Assembly: GCA_021205585.1 (NCBI GenBank)
Contig: JAJPXI010000091.1
Location: 1 to 7,629 of the forward strand
Length of the DNA stretch: 7,629 bases
Reading direction: 5' to 3'
From: Oscillospiraceae bacterium
GTDB taxonomy: Bacteria > Bacillota > Clostridia > Oscillospirales > Oscillospiraceae
Shown here: in pieces, positions 5,522-7,629 of the stretch
Numbering within the stretch: the stretch's first letter is position 1
How the letters are laid out: each line of letters begins with the position of its first letter
Position numbers and translations under genes: made by a program
The notes under the pieces: generated by a model
Seen by the model: the letters and a program-made list of their open reading frames with translations, nothing else
Databases searched by the model: none
Told to the model about the DNA's origin: nothing

Positions 5522-7063
5522 GTGCATATTGTAATTCCTATTATCGTCGGCGTGGTCTGCCTGGTTCTGGGCGCGCTGTTTGGGTTCCACTACCGCAAAA
5601 GCGTGGCCGAAAAGGAGATCACCAGCGCCGAGGATGAGGCCAAGCGCATTATCAACGAGTCCATCAAGGCCGCCGAGAGCAAAAAGCGGGAGGCTCTGGT
5701 GGAGGCCAAGGAAGAGATCCTCAAATCCCGCAACGAGCTGGAGGCCGAGAGCAAAGAGCGCCGCAGCGCCCTGCAAAAGCAGGAGCACCGCCTCCAGCAG
5801 AAGGAGGAAAACCTGGACCGCAAGCTGGAGGCCATAGAGAAAAAGGAGGAGCACCTGCGCAAAACCCAGTCCTCCCTGGACACCCAGCGCGCCGAGGTGG
5901 AAAAGCTGAAGGCCTCCCAGCTGGAGGAACTGGAGCGCATCTCCGGCCTGACCCGCGAGGAGGCCAGGGACTTCCTGATTTCCCAGCTGGAGCGCGACGT
6001 GACCCACGAGTCCGCCATGAAGCTCCGGGAGCTGGAGGCCCGCTTCAAGGAGGAGTCCGATGCCATGGCAAGGGAGCTGATTTCCCTGGCCATCCAGCGC
6101 TGCGCCGCCGACCATGTGGCCGAGGCCACGGTGTCCGTGGTGCCCCTGCCCAACGACGAGATGAAGGGCCGCATCATCGGCCGGGAGGGCCGCAACATCC
6201 GTGCCCTGGAAACCCTGACCGGCGTGGATTTGATCATCGACGACACGCCGGAGGCCATCACGGTCTCCTGCTTCGACCCGGTGCGCCGGGAGATCGCCCG
6301 GCTGGCCCTGGAAAAGCTGATCCAGGACGGGCGCATTCACCCCGCCCGCATTGAGGAAATGGTGGAAAAGGCCAAGCGGGAGGTGGACGCCACCATCAAG
6401 GCCGCCGGGGAGCGGGCGGTTTTCGAGACCAACATCCGGGGGCTGAACCCGGAGCTGATCAAGCTGCTGGGCCGCCAGCACTACCGCACCAGTTACGGCC
6501 AGAACGTTTTGAACCACTCCATCGAGGTGTCCCACCTGGCCGGCCTGCTGGCCGCCGAAATCGGGGCCGATGTGGCCGCGGCCAAACGGGCCGGCCTGCT
6601 CCACGATCTGGGCAAGGCCATCGACCACGAGGTGGAGGGCTCCCATGTGCAGATCGGCGTGGAATTGGCCCGGAAGTACCACGAGAGCGAGGAAATTGTC
6701 CACGCCATCGAGGCCCACCATAACGATGTGGAGCCCCGCACGGTGGTGGCCTGCCTGGTTCAGGCGGCCGACGCCATCTCCGCCGCCCGCCCCGGTGCCC
6801 GCAGGGAGAACCTGGAGAGCTATATCAAGCGCCTGGAGAAACTGGAGGAGGTCACTTCCTCCTTCGACGGCGTGGAGAAAACCTACGCCATCCAGGCCGG
6901 CCGGGAGGTGCGCATCATCGTCAAGCCCGAGTCGGTCAACGAGGATCAGATGGTTCTTCTGGCCAGGGAAATCGCCCAGAAAATCGAAAATGAGGTCAGC
7001 TACCCCGGGCAAATCAAGGTTCACGTCATCCGGGAAACCAGAGCCATCGAGTATGCGAAGTAA
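5522..7063 (+). CDS. rny: Ribonuclease Y (membrane-anchored endoribonuclease)
   Basis: RNase Y starts decay of many mRNAs in Firmicutes and acts at the inner face of the membrane, where it joins a degradosome-like complex. The 513-residue protein has the full architecture: an N-terminal membrane helix (about residues 3-21), a long charged coiled coil (about 25-180) rich in Glu/Lys/Arg/Ala, a KH RNA-binding domain with the GxxG loop IIGREGRN (218-225), and an HD domain with [10 protein letters not shown] (331-340), the catalytic metal-binding pair HD at 361-362 in LLHDLGKA, and the later EAHHND (397-402). The length matches the Bacillus enzyme (about 520). The start is GTG at 5522, giving [10 protein letters not shown]; the upstream ATG at 5499 is out of frame. 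Nothing is missing from the active site. It is transcribed alone, between its own promoter and a strong terminator. Confidence 0.98.
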   Translation: MHIVIPIIVGVVCLVLGALFGFHYRKSVAEKEITSAEDEAKRIINESIKAAESKKREALVEAKEEILKSRNELEAESKERRSALQKQEHRLQQKEENLDRKLEAIEKKEEHLRKTQSSLDTQRAEVEKLKASQLEELERISGLTREEARDFLISQLERDVTHESAMKLRELEARFKEESDAMARELISLAIQRCAADHVAEATVSVVPLPNDEMKGRIIGREGRNIRALETLTGVDLIIDDTPEAITVSCFDPVRREIARLALEKLIQDGRIHPARIEEMVEKAKREVDATIKAAGERAVFETNIRGLNPELIKLLGRQHYRTSYGQNVLNHSIEVSHLAGLLAAEIGADVAAAKRAGLLHDLGKAIDHEVEGSHVQIGVELARKYHESEEIVHAIEAHHNDVEPRTVVACLVQAADAISAARPGARRENLESYIKRLEKLEEVTSSFDGVEKTYAIQAGREVRIIVKPESVNEDQMVLLAREIAQKIENEVSYPGQIKVHVIRETRAIEYAK

Positions 7064-7075
7064 GCCATGTCCCCC

Positions 7076-7098
7076 TGAGAGCCCTGCCCAGGCTCTCA
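7076..7098 (+). other. Hairpin shortly after rny without a T-run
   Basis: TGAGAGCC (7076-7083), loop CTGCCCA, GGCTCTCA (7091-7098) is a perfect 8-bp stem 12 bases after the rny stop. With no following U-tract it is unlikely to terminate by itself. It may protect the 3' end of the messenger, upstream of the true terminator at 7141. Confidence 0.5.
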
Positions 7099-7140
7099 TA
7101 CTGAAAAATGAGAAAATGAGAATCAGTATAAAAACGCCGA

Positions 7141-7181
7141 AAGTTCCGAAGCCATGCGGCAGGCTTCGGAACTTCTTTTTT
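7141..7181 (+). terminator. Intrinsic terminator of rny
   Basis: AAGTTCCGAAGCC (7141-7153), loop ATGCGGCA, GGCTTCGGAACTT (7162-7174) form a perfect 13-bp stem followed by CTTTTTT. It is a strong, standard terminator about 80 bases after the stop codon. Confidence 0.93.
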
Positions 7182-7324
7182 GACACGGAAATCAATTTTG
7201 CCGTCAATACGCTGTATCCCACGATATCGAAAAGCTCCAAATTATGCCGCCGCCATCCGGGCAGCACAGCTGTCCGGCCTACGCTGCAAATGCGCCCCGG
7301 CACATTTGCTTGATGCTGCGGTTT
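7182..7324. other. Gene-free spacer after rny
   Basis: No plausible gene is seen on either strand. It contains the second copy of the 22-bp motif (7268-7289) and a 7-bp stem GCAAATG/CATTTGC (7286-7309). Translations of the minus strand show nothing resembling the rest of the hydrolase whose start lies at 7456, so that gene's body has been lost and not merely displaced by this distance. Confidence 0.5.
7268..7289 (+). repeat. 22-bp motif shared with 4276-4297
   Basis: This is the second copy of the motif, with A instead of G at one position. Here, as at 4276, it is found in the same spacer as a copy of the dispersed repeat, in the orientation running towards it, which hints that the two sequences may once have belonged to one larger unit. 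Confidence 0.5.
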
Positions 7325-7398
7325 CAAACTTTTGCAACGCACTTTCGGCGGAAAAGTTCCGCCAGATACCGCAGGCGCATTTAATCAGTGCTTCTTAA
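7325..7398 (-). repeat. Dispersed palindromic repeat, copy D (left half only)
   Basis: The reverse complement matches the left half of copy B (4448-4522) with about three substitutions and one missing base in the terminal AAGGAAG. It includes the GGCGGAA/TTCCGCC hairpin and stops matching after the GCAAAAGTTTG segment; no second terminal repeat follows. Its outer end at 7398 is fused to a hydrolase-like reading frame. Confidence 0.8.
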
Positions 7399-7456
7399 CA
7401 ACTGTTTGCCAGTCCCTCGCTGTCTGCCCCAAATCATGCAGAAACACGACCCTCAT
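7385..7456 (-). pseudogene. 5' remnant of an alpha/beta-hydrolase-like gene, cut by repeat D
   Basis: The frame starts at ATG 7456 after a good ribosome binding site (AGAGGAAGG). It encodes only 23 residues, of which the first 20 (MRVVFLHDLGQTARDW plus four) resemble the start of alpha/beta hydrolases, where a beta strand leads into an HGxGQ oxyanion motif. Here the motif reads HDLGQ, a Gly-to-Asp change at a normally conserved position. The last codons and the TGA stop come from the terminal sequence of repeat copy D (TTAAGAAGCACTGA). No downstream part of the gene is seen. The family call rests on a short stretch and is moderately secure; the truncation by the repeat is directly visible. 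Confidence 0.6.
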
Positions 7457-7536
7457 TTTTGCGTTTCCTTCCTCTTTCGGGAAATCAGATAATCCAGTCC
7501 AAAAAACACAAGCGCTAAGGCAAGGGTAATTAGGGT
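7453..7536 (-). pseudogene. 3' fragment of a membrane-protein gene
   Basis: Read on the minus strand, 27 codons end in TGA (7455-7453), which overlaps the hydrolase ATG as ATGA, the signature of translational coupling. The residues form one hydrophobic helix (LITLALALVFFGLDYLI) followed by a basic tail (SRKRKETQK), typical of the last membrane segment and cytoplasmic end of a transporter-like protein. A stop codon immediately upstream (TAG, complement of 7537-7539) shows that the frame is cut there, at the point where AT-rich sequence begins. The family cannot be named. Confidence 0.5.
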
Positions 7537-7629
7537 CTACTGAAAAACCGGAAAAAGTTTTGGAGTTCATAAAAATTCGATTGTGTCAATAGTTTTGTGT
7601 AAACTTTCAAAAGCTTCTTGCTTCAGTGC
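7533..7629. mobile_element. Possible insertion-sequence end at the window edge
   Basis: From about GGGTCTACTGAAAAACCGG (7533) the sequence becomes AT-rich and unlike its surroundings, exactly where the membrane-protein frame is interrupted. Within it, GATTGTGTCAATAGTTTTG followed by TGTAAA (7579-7604) resembles the terminal repeats of IS256-family elements (TGTCAA...TTTTGTGTAAA) as I remember them. No transposase can be identified within the ~100 bases left, and the window ends. The call is tentative. Confidence 0.35.

Noticed and set aside
5499..5534. Tiny frame (11 codons, ATG at 5499) overlapping the rny start
   Set aside because: No ribosome binding site of its own was seen, it overlaps the rny Shine-Dalgarno and start in another frame, and no leader-peptide composition is evident.
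5435..7342. Very long minus-strand open frame (635 codons) opposite rny
   Set aside because: It is the antisense shadow of the RNase Y gene. It crosses the rny terminator and ends of repeat D, and has no domain features of its own.

Overview
The window looks like a chromosomal segment from a GC-rich member of the Firmicutes, most likely a gut Clostridia/Oscillospiraceae-type organism. That placement is inference. It rests on a leucine T-box leader, an RNase Y gene, sigma-A type promoters, Shine-Dalgarno-led GTG starts and high-GC housekeeping genes, together with several copies of small non-coding repeats. No database search was possible.

Layout from left to right. Positions 1-79 hold the right end of a dispersed palindromic repeat (copy A). 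A lower-GC minus-strand gene (131-1702) encodes an unrecognised protein with three predicted membrane segments and Asp-box motifs in its extracytoplasmic part. Positions 1751-1875 are a small element bounded by 20-bp inverted repeats (MITE-like) with a 26-bp central palindrome. Next comes leuA on the minus strand (1934-3616, long-type 2-isopropylmalate synthase), preceded by a textbook T-box leader (about 3641-3933, probable specifier CUG = Leu) and a consensus promoter. Divergent from it is a tRNA-Gly(CCC) gene with its own promoter and terminator (4048-4233). A repeat-filled spacer (4234-4650) carries the most complete copy of the dispersed repeat (copy B, 4448-4614) beside a diverged fragment. 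Then come a dCMP deaminase gene (4735-5226, plus), an 88-bp repeat copy that supplies its stop codon, and rny (RNase Y, 5522-7063, plus) with a consensus promoter, a roughly 130-nt leader and a strong terminator. The right edge (7182-7629) is a decayed region. It holds a repeat half-copy fused to the first 20 codons of an alpha/beta-hydrolase-like gene, a 3' fragment of a membrane-protein gene overlapping that start by 4 bp, and AT-rich sequence that may be the end of an insertion sequence.

The intact genes are housekeeping functions (leucine biosynthesis controlled by Leu-tRNA charging, glycine tRNA, dUMP supply for thymidylate, mRNA turnover), each apparently transcribed from its own promoter. 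I see no defence system, CRISPR array or biosynthetic cluster. The least ordinary content is the dispersed repeat family, which has reshaped gene ends at two places, and the unrecognised Asp-box membrane protein.
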